A DNA stretch of 64,000 nucleotides, taken from NCBI GenBank assembly GCA_947168525.1, contig CAMVMG010000001.1, positions 124,001 to 188,000 on the forward strand, read 5' to 3'. The notes under the pieces were generated by a model. It did no database searches. It was not told where the DNA came from and saw only the letters and a list, made by a program, of their open reading frames with translations. Made by a program: the position numbers and the translations under genes. The DNA is from an uncultured Bacteroidales bacterium. Its GTDB lineage: Bacteria > Bacteroidota > Bacteroidia > Bacteroidales > UBA932. Of this stretch, positions 19,685 through 28,645 are shown one piece after another; positions within the stretch are counted from its first letter, which is position 1; the number at the start of each line of letters is the position of its first letter.

Positions 19685-19690
19685 TCCCGC

Positions 19691-20848
19691 ATGGAGGCTG
19701 GCCGCTTCATATCGCGGAAGCTTTCCTTCCAGGGAAAGGTGGCGGTGATAGCCATCGCCATCAGTTTCCTGGTGATGATTGTCGCCGTGGCCGTCTCGTC
19801 GGGCTTCCGCCAGGCAGTGCGGAGCGGCGTGGCGCAGATGACCGGTGACATCCGGATTCAATCGCAAGACCGTTCGGAAGGGGAGATGGCGTCCATCCCG
19901 CGCGACCTCCCCTCCCGGTCGGCTATTTTATCAGTCCCCGGCGTCCGGGAAATCCGTCCTGTGGTCCTGCGTAGCGGCGTGGTCAAGGACGGGGACGTCA
20001 TTCACGGCGTCCTGGTCAAAGGTGTCCAGCGGGCCGATTCTTCTCTTACGATCTCCGTACCAGAGCGGCTTTCCCGCATCCTGGGCGTGGGCGTGGGCGA
20101 CCAGCTCACCACGTATTTCATCGGCGAGCGGGTTCGGGTGCGGCGCTTCCGGATCAGCGCCATCCACCGGGATCTGGTAGAGATGGACGACAACCTGCTG
20201 GTATATGCCAACCTGGAGGACATGCAGCGCCTGAACGGCTGGGATGCAGATCAGGTGTCCTGCCTGGAAGTGGAGGTGGCCGATGCGTACCGTAGCCGCG
20301 AGGCCCTGGACCAGGTTTCCGCTGCGGTAGGCACCTGTCTTATAGACAGCGGGTTCCCTGAAGAGGAAGACCTGTACGTGAGCGCTTCCCACCGGCTGTA
20401 TCCCCAGGTGTTCGACTGGCTTGAACTGCTGGATTTCAATGTGCTGGTGATCTTGCTGCTGATGACGGTGGTGGCCGGGTTCAACATGGTCTCCGGGCTG
20501 CTGATCCTGCTGCTCCGGAACATTTCCACCATCGGCACGCTCAAGACCCTGGGTATGGACGACAGGGCGGTAGGCGGGGTTTTCGTAAGGGTGGGCGCCG
20601 GCGTGGTGTTCAAAGGGATGCTCATCGGAAATGCCCTGGCACTGCTTTTCTGCCTGGTTCAGGGAACGACCCACCTGATTCCCCTGGATCCGGCCAACTA
20701 TTTTGTCTCTTACGTGCCTGTGCACGTGAATCTGCTTTGGATCCTGGTGGCGGATGCCGTGGCCTTCCTGGCTATCCTGGCCATGCTGTGGTTTGCCGCC
20801 CGCTATGTCTCCAGGATAGACCCCGCCCAGACGGTCAAAGCCGACTGA
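19691..20848 (+). CDS. ABC transporter permease, LolC/FtsX family
   Basis: N-terminal TM plus three C-terminal TMs, FNMVSGLLILLLRNISTIGTLKTLGM. Confidence 0.85.
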   Translation: MEAGRFISRKLSFQGKVAVIAIAISFLVMIVAVAVSSGFRQAVRSGVAQMTGDIRIQSQDRSEGEMASIPRDLPSRSAILSVPGVREIRPVVLRSGVVKDGDVIHGVLVKGVQRADSSLTISVPERLSRILGVGVGDQLTTYFIGERVRVRRFRISAIHRDLVEMDDNLLVYANLEDMQRLNGWDADQVSCLEVEVADAYRSREALDQVSAAVGTCLIDSGFPEEEDLYVSASHRLYPQVFDWLELLDFNVLVILLLMTVVAGFNMVSGLLILLLRNISTIGTLKTLGMDDRAVGGVFVRVGAGVVFKGMLIGNALALLFCLVQGTTHLIPLDPANYFVSYVPVHVNLLWILVADAVAFLAILAMLWFAARYVSRIDPAQTVKAD

Positions 20849-21793
20849 TTACTGCGGATACAGGCGGGTGTAGAAGGCGTAGATGTCCAGGACGTCCTCT
20901 ACATAGATCAGGGTCTGGGTCCCTTTGAACCCCGGAACCTCCGGAATCACGGAGGCTACACTGTCCCAGCGGGAGGCGTCCACCCCTTTTTCCCGGGCCG
21001 TCTGGATGGTCCTCAGAATCTTTCCTTCCCCGGCGTTATAGGCTGCCAGGGTGAACTTGATGCATTCGGTGGTGTCGGCGGCCGTTCCGCTGAACATGTT
21101 CTGCAGCCTTTTCAAGTAGGTGGTTCCCACTGAGAGGTTGACGGAAGGGATCAGCAGTGTGTCCGTACTGTAGCGGCTGCTGCGGATCTGCATCAGGCCG
21201 ATGGCGCCTTTGTGCGAGTTGGCATCGGCATGGAAGCGGGATTCCCGGTAAATGATGGCGCTCAGAAGGCGCCAGTCCCAGCCGATACCGGCCGCGTATT
21301 GCCTGACCAGGGCGTCGTAGCTGCTGATGGTGGTCAGATGCACCGGCTTCCCCTTCAGATAATCCTTCTGCAGCTGGTTGAACCGGGCTTCGGCCGACAG
21401 TTCCCCAATCCATCGGTTCATCAGCATCAGGGCTTTGCTGTCTTCTTTGCGGAGTACCCAGACCGTTCCGTCGGGGAAGGGACGGGTGGCCGCCAGGGCT
21501 TCCGGGAGGGAATCGGCCCGGGGAAGGACGATCAAGTCTACGGTGCCGTCTATTAGGGAATCCAGGTAGTCCGTGCCTTCTTCGGCAACCGTGATGAGGC
21601 ATTCCACCTGGTGGTCTCCGGTGAATTTCTGGACCAGCGCCTGTTCCATGGCAGCCCCTTCCCAAGGGAGGATGCAGTGGAGGGTGTCTTGCGGGCGCAG
21701 CTGCAGGGGACTACGGTGCTGTTTCCTGGGAATAAGCAGGAGCAGCAGCGTGGCCAGGGCAATGAGCAGGTATCCTTTGTAGGTGGGCTTCAT
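20849..21793 (-). CDS. membrane-bound lytic transglycosylase (MltF-like)
   Basis: LLSAIIYRESRFHADANSHKGAIGLMQI and AYNAGEGKI SLT motifs. Confidence 0.85.
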   Translation of the reverse strand: MKPTYKGYLLIALATLLLLLIPRKQHRSPLQLRPQDTLHCILPWEGAAMEQALVQKFTGDHQVECLITVAEEGTDYLDSLIDGTVDLIVLPRADSLPEALAATRPFPDGTVWVLRKEDSKALMLMNRWIGELSAEARFNQLQKDYLKGKPVHLTTISSYDALVRQYAAGIGWDWRLLSAIIYRESRFHADANSHKGAIGLMQIRSSRYSTDTLLIPSVNLSVGTTYLKRLQNMFSGTAADTTECIKFTLAAYNAGEGKILRTIQTAREKGVDASRWDSVASVIPEVPGFKGTQTLIYVEDVLDIYAFYTRLYPQ

Positions 21794-24471
21794 CAGCGTC
21801 CCATGTTTCCAAGCATGCCTCCAAGTCCGCCGGACGAAGAACCGCCTCCAAGTCCGCCAAATCCGCCGCCTCCGCCGCCGAGTCCTGAGCTTCCGGCCCG
21901 CTCGGACAGGGTCTTCTGCTTCCCGAGACGCGGATAGAAGGGCCAGGAAATGCCGAATTTGACGGCCGTGGGGGTTTGGATGTAGTGGTGGGCGGTGAAA
22001 TAGTCTTTCCGCTCGTTGGGCCAGCCGTTTCCGGCGTTTTCCAGCTTGAGGAAGATACAGGCTTTCTTCCATTGCAGGTTGATGAAAACGTCAAAGACGG
22101 GGCAGTTGCCGTAGAGCTCCTGGTTCTGGTTCATGAACACGCCGGCCACCGGGTTGTAGGAGGGGGCATACCACTGGGTGGTATAGCGCACGTTGGCGCC
22201 CAGTTGCATAATCATGGTCTTGGGGTCTACGATAACCAGCTGCAGGAACCAGCGCAGGTTCAAGGCCAGGGCCGGCAGCGGCAGAACCTCCTGGTTGGAG
22301 GAGAGTTGGAAGAGGGCGCTGTTTTCCAGATGTACAGGGCCCAGGACGAAATCTTTCCTGAGGGCGGCCGACAGCACGCTCATGGGCGTGCTGTTCTGAC
22401 GGACGATCCCCAGCGTGTCGTAGTAGATATTGCCTGCCTCCAGGGCATAGCCTACCGATGCGTTCAGCCGCCATTTGGGAATGTCCAGCGTTCCGCTAAT
22501 CCGGGTGCTGGAGATTTTCCCGAAGTCGTTGTCCCAGCGGTAGTGGTTGGTGTACAGGTGCTGCTCGTAGAAGCCGGGCTCCTTGAGGGTGGTTTCGAAG
22601 TGAGCGCCGATGGACAGGGGGCTTTTGGGATGCCGCCGGAAGGGGAACAGGTTGATCCGGGCGTTGGCTTTCACGGCAAAGTCGTTGGCTTCGTACCCGG
22701 CAAAGTTGTACAGGCCCATAGCATCCCACTCCAGGTAGCGCTTAATCCGGCCTTCGGCCCCTACATACGTATAAAGGGTGTTCCAGCTTGTGTTGGATGG
22801 TTTTCTCAGATAGTCTCCCGGCCGGAAGCTGTAGAACGTCTGCAGGCGGTCTCCGATACCGCCCTCCACTTTGGACACCACGGCGTCTTCGTGCCAGGGT
22901 TGCAGGCGGACGAACACGCGGTTGTCCAGCCGGGCCACCCGCATGGAATCCGTGCTCTTGGACGGGTTGATGTTGAAAACGTCGTTATAGAAAGCGGACA
23001 GGGCCGACGAGGTCTGGTCTACGTATTTCTTGGAATACATCGTGTATTCCGACGAGGTGCCGATAAAGCCCGTGGTGACGTTGGTGTTGAGGGTGTCTGC
23101 CGGAACCCAGTCAGGGTCTTTCCGGTGGCGGAGCTTTTCGATGAATTCGAAGGGGATGCGATAGCTCTGGTCGAAGAAGAAACTCCGCTTGGCATAGCGG
23201 TTGGACGCGGCCGCCAGGTTGATGTCTATCTCGCGGGCATCCACTGTGGTATCCCGGATCCAGAAGTTGTCCTGGACGCCGCCGCTTTCCTGACGGGTGA
23301 GCAGGTTGATGATCATGCCGCCGTGTGCCAGGTATTTCTTGCCCAGGTAGTTTCCGGCCACCACATAGCTGCGGTTGGCCGTCTGTTCGTTCTTGAGTGT
23401 GCCCGCGCCGCCGTAGCGTTTCATCTCCAGGGCCACATTTAGTTCCGGAAAGATGTTCTGGGTGGTGAAGACGCGGTAGGAGTCGGCGCTGATGGTACTG
23501 TTGTCGAACAGGTTGCCATAGTACTCCAGCTCCGTGTAGGGCGTCTTGGTGTTGAACATGGGCAGGTTGGAAGGCGTGTAGGTCCAGCCCTCGTAGGGGG
23601 CATAGAAGCTCACGGATTCATCCCGGTTTCGCTTGAAGAAGTTGTAGTTTTGCACGGCCGACCCGGGCATGCCCAGCCAGCTGGCCCCTACGTCTTCCCG
23701 CATGAAGGGGTAGTCGTAGAAGTGGTAGTTGGCTGTGGTGTCCCACTCGAAGGGTTCTACCTTGTTGTTCAGGCGGTTGTGCCGCCAGCTTACCAGGCGT
23801 TTGTAGTAGAGCGAATCCGGCAGGAAGGCAGTTTCCAGGATGCGGGGCGTGTTTTCCCGGATGCTGTCCCGGATGCTTTTGATGCTGTCTCTGACATGCT
23901 GGATAGAGTCTCTCCGGCGTATGATGGCGGGCAGCTTGTAGTGCTCGTAGTCGTAGCGTTTCCGCTCCGACTTGGACAGGCCGGAGTACCATCGCTCGAA
24001 CTGCTCTTTCTGGAAGGCGGCCGAATCTGCCAGGTAGATGGAGTCGATCCGGGGCCACAGCAGGCTGTCTCCCTCCGCGATGAGCGAGTCTACCACGATC
24101 CGGTGGGTGAGGGAATCTTTCAGGGCTACATACCATTGGTAGCGGAACGGATCTGTCAGGCGGAGGCTGTCCGGCACCTTCATGGTATCCCGGGCCGTCA
24201 GTTTGGGGGTGGTATCGGCCTGGGGTTCCTCGTCAAAGCGCCAGAACTCTTCTTCCAGCAAGCTGTCCGGGATGGCTTTCAGGCTGTCGGTAGCGGCTTT
24301 CAGGGAACTCCGGCGGGGCTGGGTGTCCTGTTGCACCAGGGTGTCCCGCACGGCGCCGGGAAACCACGCGTGCAGACGCGACGCCCGGGAAATCTCCACT
24401 CCCAGGGTCTGGGCTGCAACGGCTCCTGCGATGGCTACAGGCACCAGTATGTCCGACCAGAACTTTGCCAT
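21793..24471 (-). CDS. putative porin / outer membrane protein
   Basis: Large beta-rich exported protein; start reassigned to MAKFWSDIL; Gly/Ser-rich C-terminal tail. Confidence 0.75.
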   Translation of the reverse strand: MAKFWSDILVPVAIAGAVAAQTLGVEISRASRLHAWFPGAVRDTLVQQDTQPRRSSLKAATDSLKAIPDSLLEEEFWRFDEEPQADTTPKLTARDTMKVPDSLRLTDPFRYQWYVALKDSLTHRIVVDSLIAEGDSLLWPRIDSIYLADSAAFQKEQFERWYSGLSKSERKRYDYEHYKLPAIIRRRDSIQHVRDSIKSIRDSIRENTPRILETAFLPDSLYYKRLVSWRHNRLNNKVEPFEWDTTANYHFYDYPFMREDVGASWLGMPGSAVQNYNFFKRNRDESVSFYAPYEGWTYTPSNLPMFNTKTPYTELEYYGNLFDNSTISADSYRVFTTQNIFPELNVALEMKRYGGAGTLKNEQTANRSYVVAGNYLGKKYLAHGGMIINLLTRQESGGVQDNFWIRDTTVDAREIDINLAAASNRYAKRSFFFDQSYRIPFEFIEKLRHRKDPDWVPADTLNTNVTTGFIGTSSEYTMYSKKYVDQTSSALSAFYNDVFNINPSKSTDSMRVARLDNRVFVRLQPWHEDAVVSKVEGGIGDRLQTFYSFRPGDYLRKPSNTSWNTLYTYVGAEGRIKRYLEWDAMGLYNFAGYEANDFAVKANARINLFPFRRHPKSPLSIGAHFETTLKEPGFYEQHLYTNHYRWDNDFGKISSTRISGTLDIPKWRLNASVGYALEAGNIYYDTLGIVRQNSTPMSVLSAALRKDFVLGPVHLENSALFQLSSNQEVLPLPALALNLRWFLQLVIVDPKTMIMQLGANVRYTTQWYAPSYNPVAGVFMNQNQELYGNCPVFDVFINLQWKKACIFLKLENAGNGWPNERKDYFTAHHYIQTPTAVKFGISWPFYPRLGKQKTLSERAGSSGLGGGGGGFGGLGGGSSSGGLGGMLGNMGR

Positions 24472-24619
24472 AACCCACAAATATAAGAAGAATTCGGCAA
24501 AATCCCTATTTCCGTCCTTCTTAACCGATGCTATTCTTCCTCCCGGCAAACTCTTCCTCCACCCCCCAGCAGTGCTTTCCCGTTCGCGATTTCTCGGAAA
24601 GGCCTGTTGCTTAGTCGCA

Positions 24620-24663
24620 TACGCCAAACCCCTGCTGCGCGGTGGTGGCAGGGGTTTGGCGTA
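24620..24663. repeat. REP-like hairpin (left copy)
   Basis: ACGCCAAACCCCTGC / GCAGGGGTTTGGCGT, 12-nt loop TGCGCGGTGGTG. Confidence 0.9.
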
Positions 24664-24823
24664 ATAGCATCAGTGCCAGCACGTTATGCAAAATCGTAAA
24701 AAACATTTTCGAAAGATTTTACGTTTCTTACGATGAGTTTAGCCTATCTTTCTTATCATTGCAGAGCGACAGACAGTCTCCCTTTCGGCTAATTGTCTGT
24801 GAAACAATACTCAAGACAAAACC

Positions 24824-24845
24824 CCTGCTGCAAACGGACAGCAGG
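24824..24845. repeat. partial REP-like hairpin 5' of the Y1 transposase start
   Basis: AACCCCTGCTGC shared with REP left arm; CCTGCTG/CAGCAGG stem. Confidence 0.6.
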
Positions 24846-24878
24846 CTGTTCGCACAAACACCTGGTAATCTGTATCTT

Positions 24879-25802
24879 ATGAAAAATAGAAGGCGTAAAT
24901 TCTACCCGGGGACACTCCAGCACATCTATCAGCAATCGGCCGATAAGGGCGTGATTTTTTATTCGGACCTGGATTTCTTGGTCTTCTTCACCATCGTTTG
25001 TTCGGTGGCTTTGGAATATGACATTAAACTTGCCGCTGTCGTGCCGATGGCGGACCATTTCCACGAACTGTCCATCGCGGAAACCCTGAAAGAACTGTCG
25101 AGGTTTCATATGCATTATCCATCGGTATTTGCACTGGAGTACAATCGGCATTATGGAAGGGCGGGCCGATTACTAAAAAAGTCGTTCGGAAGTGCTCCGA
25201 AGGTCGGAAACAAGGCTGTCAGAACTATCCTGGCCTACGATTATAACAATCCGACGGAGCGAAAACTCTGCACCAGGGCCGAGGATTGGAGGTGGACTTT
25301 CCTGGCCTATGCAGACAGCCCTTTCCCCTTCTCACGTCCGTATAACCCCAAGGGGGCCCGCGCCTGTATGAGACGGGCTGTTACAGAAATCAAAGCGATC
25401 CATAGAAGCAAGGGATTTCTGAATTACGCCATTTTGGAAAGGCTGTTCGCTCCGCTGGATGACGGCGAGCGGGAACAACTGAAAGACTTGATTATAAGCA
25501 CGTGGACAGTCATTGATTATGAGTATGTTATCTCATTATATGGGGACTATCAGACAATGTTGACGGCTTTTAACTCAAACACCGGTGCCGAGTTCGATAT
25601 CAAGGAAGAATGGGGAAATTACGACGACAGGGTGTATTCCCGGATGTCGGCAATCATGCAGGCCGATGGAATCCTCCATGTCCCGGCGGCTATTTTCAAA
25701 ATGTCCGGAGCGGCCAGACGTAAATACGCCTCACGCTTATTGGCGATGGTGCCGGAGGCGCATCCCAAACAGGTGGCCAAGTTCCTTCACCTCCTGTTTT
25801 AG
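24879..25802 (+). CDS. REP-associated tyrosine transposase-like protein (Y1_Tnp, HUH)
   Basis: HUH-like DHFHEL, candidate catalytic segment FALEYNRHYGRAGRLLKKSFGSAPKVGNKAVRTILAYDYNNP; start MKNRRRKFYPG. Confidence 0.8.
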   Translation: MKNRRRKFYPGTLQHIYQQSADKGVIFYSDLDFLVFFTIVCSVALEYDIKLAAVVPMADHFHELSIAETLKELSRFHMHYPSVFALEYNRHYGRAGRLLKKSFGSAPKVGNKAVRTILAYDYNNPTERKLCTRAEDWRWTFLAYADSPFPFSRPYNPKGARACMRRAVTEIKAIHRSKGFLNYAILERLFAPLDDGEREQLKDLIISTWTVIDYEYVISLYGDYQTMLTAFNSNTGAEFDIKEEWGNYDDRVYSRMSAIMQADGILHVPAAIFKMSGAARRKYASRLLAMVPEAHPKQVAKFLHLLF

Positions 25803-25830
25803 CTTAAAACGCTGTATAATAGCATCTTAT

Positions 25831-25870
25831 GCTAAACCCCTGCTGCGCGGTGACGGCAGGGGTTTATAGC
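25831..25870. repeat. REP-like hairpin (right copy)
   Basis: GCTAAACCCCTGC(TGCGCGGTGACG)GCAGGGGTTTATAGC; loop 10/12 identical to left copy. Confidence 0.9.
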
Positions 25871-25901
25871 AAGTACCTAAAAACTAGCAAGATATGGATC
25901 G

Positions 25902-26519
25902 CTATTCTTCCATGAAAAGCGCGGCCTTGAGGTCGGCAACAGCCTTGGTGGCGTAGTCGTACCACTGGTCGCCCGGCTTGGCGGTTTCCAGGAAGCGCTG
26001 GTACCACTGGAGGGCGCCTTTCTTGTCCCCCAGCTTTTCCAGACAAAAGCCAATCCGGGGATACGTGTTGATAAAACTGGGTTTATAGACTTGGGCCGAC
26101 CGGTACTCGGAGACGGCTTTTCTCCACTCGGACATACCATAATAGACATCACCCCGGCCTTTGTGGATATAATATAACTGATTAAGCGGCTCTTTGAGCA
26201 GCTCCTGCGCTTTGTCAAACCAGGGAAGCACTTCCGTTTCCCTGCGCAGGGCGTATTTTGCCTTTTCCGTGCCGATATCCAGGGCCAGCGCCACGCTACT
26301 GGAATCCTTTTGCCACGCAGCCTCCAGCTGCGGCGCGGCCAGGAACGGGCGCCGGGTCTCTTTGTAGCTCTCCACCAGGGCGGGCTTCTCCGGCTGTCTC
26401 CGAAGGGCTGCCTGATAATACGCCAGGGCCGAATCCGGCTGATTCATCTGGCCGAAGGCGCAAGAACTTGCTTCTTGCCGTGCCTGGGGGAGATGGGTAA
26501 AATGCTTATAGCGAGACAA
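25902..26519 (-). CDS. TPR-repeat protein, probably N-terminally truncated
   Basis: TPR-like segments (PSFINTYPRIGFCLEKLGDKKGALQWYQRFLE); no signal peptide; abuts REP-like hairpins on both sides. Confidence 0.6.
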   Translation of the reverse strand: MSRYKHFTHLPQARQEASSCAFGQMNQPDSALAYYQAALRRQPEKPALVESYKETRRPFLAAPQLEAAWQKDSSSVALALDIGTEKAKYALRRETEVLPWFDKAQELLKEPLNQLYYIHKGRGDVYYGMSEWRKAVSEYRSAQVYKPSFINTYPRIGFCLEKLGDKKGALQWYQRFLETAKPGDQWYDYATKAVADLKAALFMEE

Positions 26520-26530
26520 TTATGCAAAAA

Positions 26531-26554
26531 CCCTGCCGCGAGAGTGCAGCAGGG
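26531..26554. repeat. degenerate REP-like hairpin
   Basis: CCCTGC-(12 nt)-GCAGGG, same loop length as REP copies. Confidence 0.45.
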
Positions 26555-26584
26555 CATTAACATAACTAACTAACTTATAACAAT

Positions 26585-27604
26585 TTACACAAAGATTATT
26601 TCCGAGGAAATCATGGTGGCGAAACCCAGCACCAGCAGGACAATGATGTCGATAAGCCAGAGGATGAAAATGACCAGCCCGGGACGCCAGGACGGCGATT
26701 TGAAGCCGAAGATGAGCTGAATGCCGCCGTAGAGCATCCCCACGAAGGGCAGGATGATGGCGAGGGCCGCCAGCGCCACTACCCAGGGCGTTTCCAACAT
26801 GTTCAGGGCGGCGGGGGCATAGTCGGCCATCTGGTCCAGGAACTCCATGTACTGCGCTCCGAAGAGCTCGTTTCCCTTGAGGCCCAGCACGGAAAGGGAG
26901 GCCAGTCCCGAGGTGCCGGTTACCAGCAGGATGAGGCCGATTACGATGAGGAAGATCTTTCCCAGGGTACGGAACCCGTCGGAACGGACCACCTCACCGG
27001 CCGTGTCTCCCATCTCCCGGAGGCCGCTACGGACATGGCGCTGGATGTCGTCCAGCGAACCGCTGTCTCCCTTCATGGCCCAGCGCTCCTGTGCGGTGCG
27101 AGCGGCGGGCATGGCTACCCACAGGATGGCATAGAGGAACGGGACGGAGAAGTTCCAAACCTCATGTATGCCCCCGGCAAAGAGACTGATGGCCGTAAAG
27201 ATGACGAAACCCAGCCGGAACCATACAACCTCTACGTTAAAATAGGTGGCCAGACCACTGCATACGCCGCCCAGCTGCTTGTTCTCCAGATCGCGGTACA
27301 GTTTCCGCCGGGGCTTTTCCGGGGCGGAGTCCGGAGCCGGGTCGTCCTCCTCTATCTTTTCCGGCCGGCCGATGATGTCGATGATGCTGCGGATGTCGGC
27401 TTCGGAGCCCACACCGGACATGCCGCATTTCTCCAGCAGCAGCTCGGCCATCCGCTCTTCGATTCCTTCCATGACCTCCTTGCCGCCCTCCTGCTGAAGG
27501 TAATGGGCTTCCAGGGAGGAGAGGTATTCCTGCGCCAGGGCGGCTGCGTCTTTTTCAAGCGTGAAGGCATAGCCTCCGATGCTCACTTTCTCTACTTCTT
27601 TCAT
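26585..27604 (-). CDS. PspC domain membrane protein
   Basis: KLYRDLENKQLGGVCSGLATYFNVEVVWFRLGFV. Confidence 0.85.
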   Translation of the reverse strand: MKEVEKVSIGGYAFTLEKDAAALAQEYLSSLEAHYLQQEGGKEVMEGIEERMAELLLEKCGMSGVGSEADIRSIIDIIGRPEKIEEDDPAPDSAPEKPRRKLYRDLENKQLGGVCSGLATYFNVEVVWFRLGFVIFTAISLFAGGIHEVWNFSVPFLYAILWVAMPAARTAQERWAMKGDSGSLDDIQRHVRSGLREMGDTAGEVVRSDGFRTLGKIFLIVIGLILLVTGTSGLASLSVLGLKGNELFGAQYMEFLDQMADYAPAALNMLETPWVVALAALAIILPFVGMLYGGIQLIFGFKSPSWRPGLVIFILWLIDIIVLLVLGFATMISSEIIFV

Positions 27605-27930
27605 TTCCGTAAGGTTTCAATACTGTCTACCATTTCCTGCCAGGCCGAATCCATCTCCGCAAGTTGGGCGCGGCCCTTGTCGGTAATCACATAATACTTC
27701 CTGGGCGGTCCCTGGGGGGATTCTTCCCAGCGGTAAGAGAGCAGTCCCTGGTTTTTCTGCCGGATCAGGAGCGGGTACAGCGTCCCCTCCACCACCAGCA
27801 TGTTGGCGCGTTTGAGCTCTTCCAGGATACTGGAGGCATAGGCCTCCTTCTTGTTCAGGATACTGAGGATGCAATATTCCAGCACCCCTTTCCGCATTTG
27901 CGCGCGGACATTGTCACTCGTGCTTTCCAT
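27601..27930 (-). CDS. PadR family transcriptional regulator
   Basis: MRKGVLEYCILSILNKKEAYASSILEELKRANMLVVEGTLYPLL...YYVITDKGRAQL. Confidence 0.9.
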   Translation of the reverse strand: MESTSDNVRAQMRKGVLEYCILSILNKKEAYASSILEELKRANMLVVEGTLYPLLIRQKNQGLLSYRWEESPQGPPRKYYVITDKGRAQLAEMDSAWQEMVDSIETLRK

Positions 27931-27936
27931 GCTCTT

Positions 27937-28536
27937 TTACTTTTTATATTCCTCTCTGGCACTGCGGGCGAAGCGTGCCATATTCTCTGCGGTGGCGGGG
28001 ATACCGTGCATCTCGCACTGTTTGGCGGGCGTGTCGGCCGCGGGGATGGCAATCCACAGGATTACGTACACCCAGAATCCGGCCGATCCGCATATCAGCG
28101 CCACCAGCATGAGTACGCGGATGAGGGTTACGTCTACGTCAAAATACCAGGACAGACCGGAGCAGACGCCGCCAAGGCGCTTTTCAACCTTGTCCCGGTA
28201 GAGTTTCTTGGGAGCATTGCCGCTTTCACGGGAGGTGAAAGCGCCGGAAGCATAGGAGGCTCCGGTACTGTTCTCGGCCGACCCGTCCGGCATTCCCAGC
28301 GTGGAGGTTACTTTTTCCACCAGCGCAAGGGAAACCACGCGGGAACTTGCTCCCACTTCCTGGTAAAACAGTTCTGCAATCCGGCCTTCGATCTCTTCCA
28401 TGACCTCTGCTTTCTGAAGTTCTGAAACGGTGAGCTTGGCGCGGAAATGCGACAGATAGGCCGACAGGCGGTTGTAGGCATCCTCGTCGAGGGTGAAGTT
28501 GCGCCCTCCGATACAGGCATTGGTTACTTTTTTCAT
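27937..28536 (-). CDS. PspC domain membrane protein
   Basis: KLYRDKVEKRLGGVCSGLSWYFDVDVTLIRVLMLV. Confidence 0.85.
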   Translation of the reverse strand: MKKVTNACIGGRNFTLDEDAYNRLSAYLSHFRAKLTVSELQKAEVMEEIEGRIAELFYQEVGASSRVVSLALVEKVTSTLGMPDGSAENSTGASYASGAFTSRESGNAPKKLYRDKVEKRLGGVCSGLSWYFDVDVTLIRVLMLVALICGSAGFWVYVILWIAIPAADTPAKQCEMHGIPATAENMARFARSAREEYKK

Positions 28537-28619
28537 TTCTTAAAATATTTGTCGATGCAAAGATATAAATTTTTTTTAATACCTTGCAAGACAAAGTACC
28601 TAAAATTTCAAAAAATTTG

Positions 28620-28627
28620 TATCTTTG
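28620..28627 (+). promoter_or_regulatory. -7 box TATCTTTG
   Basis: TAnnTTTG match upstream of ATG 28646. Confidence 0.45.
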
Positions 28628-28645
28628 GGCAGAAATCTCGTTTTT

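Larger units (their letters stand above)
24620..25870 (+). mobile_element. REP-RAYT-REP unit (IS200/IS605-related)
   Basis: Y1 transposase-like ORF bracketed by two matching hairpins and 10-bp TAATAGCATC repeats (24662, 25817). Confidence 0.75.

Noticed and set aside
18530-19867. 445-aa minus ORF antisense to the M13 peptidase
   Set aside because: Shadow ORF of a clear zinc metallopeptidase gene
21976-23442. 488-aa plus ORF antisense to the porin
   Set aside because: Shadow ORF with no recognisable domain
24642-24878. 79-aa N-terminal extension of the Y1 transposase
   Set aside because: Runs through the left REP hairpin and leader; a better start is MKNRRRKFYPG at 24879
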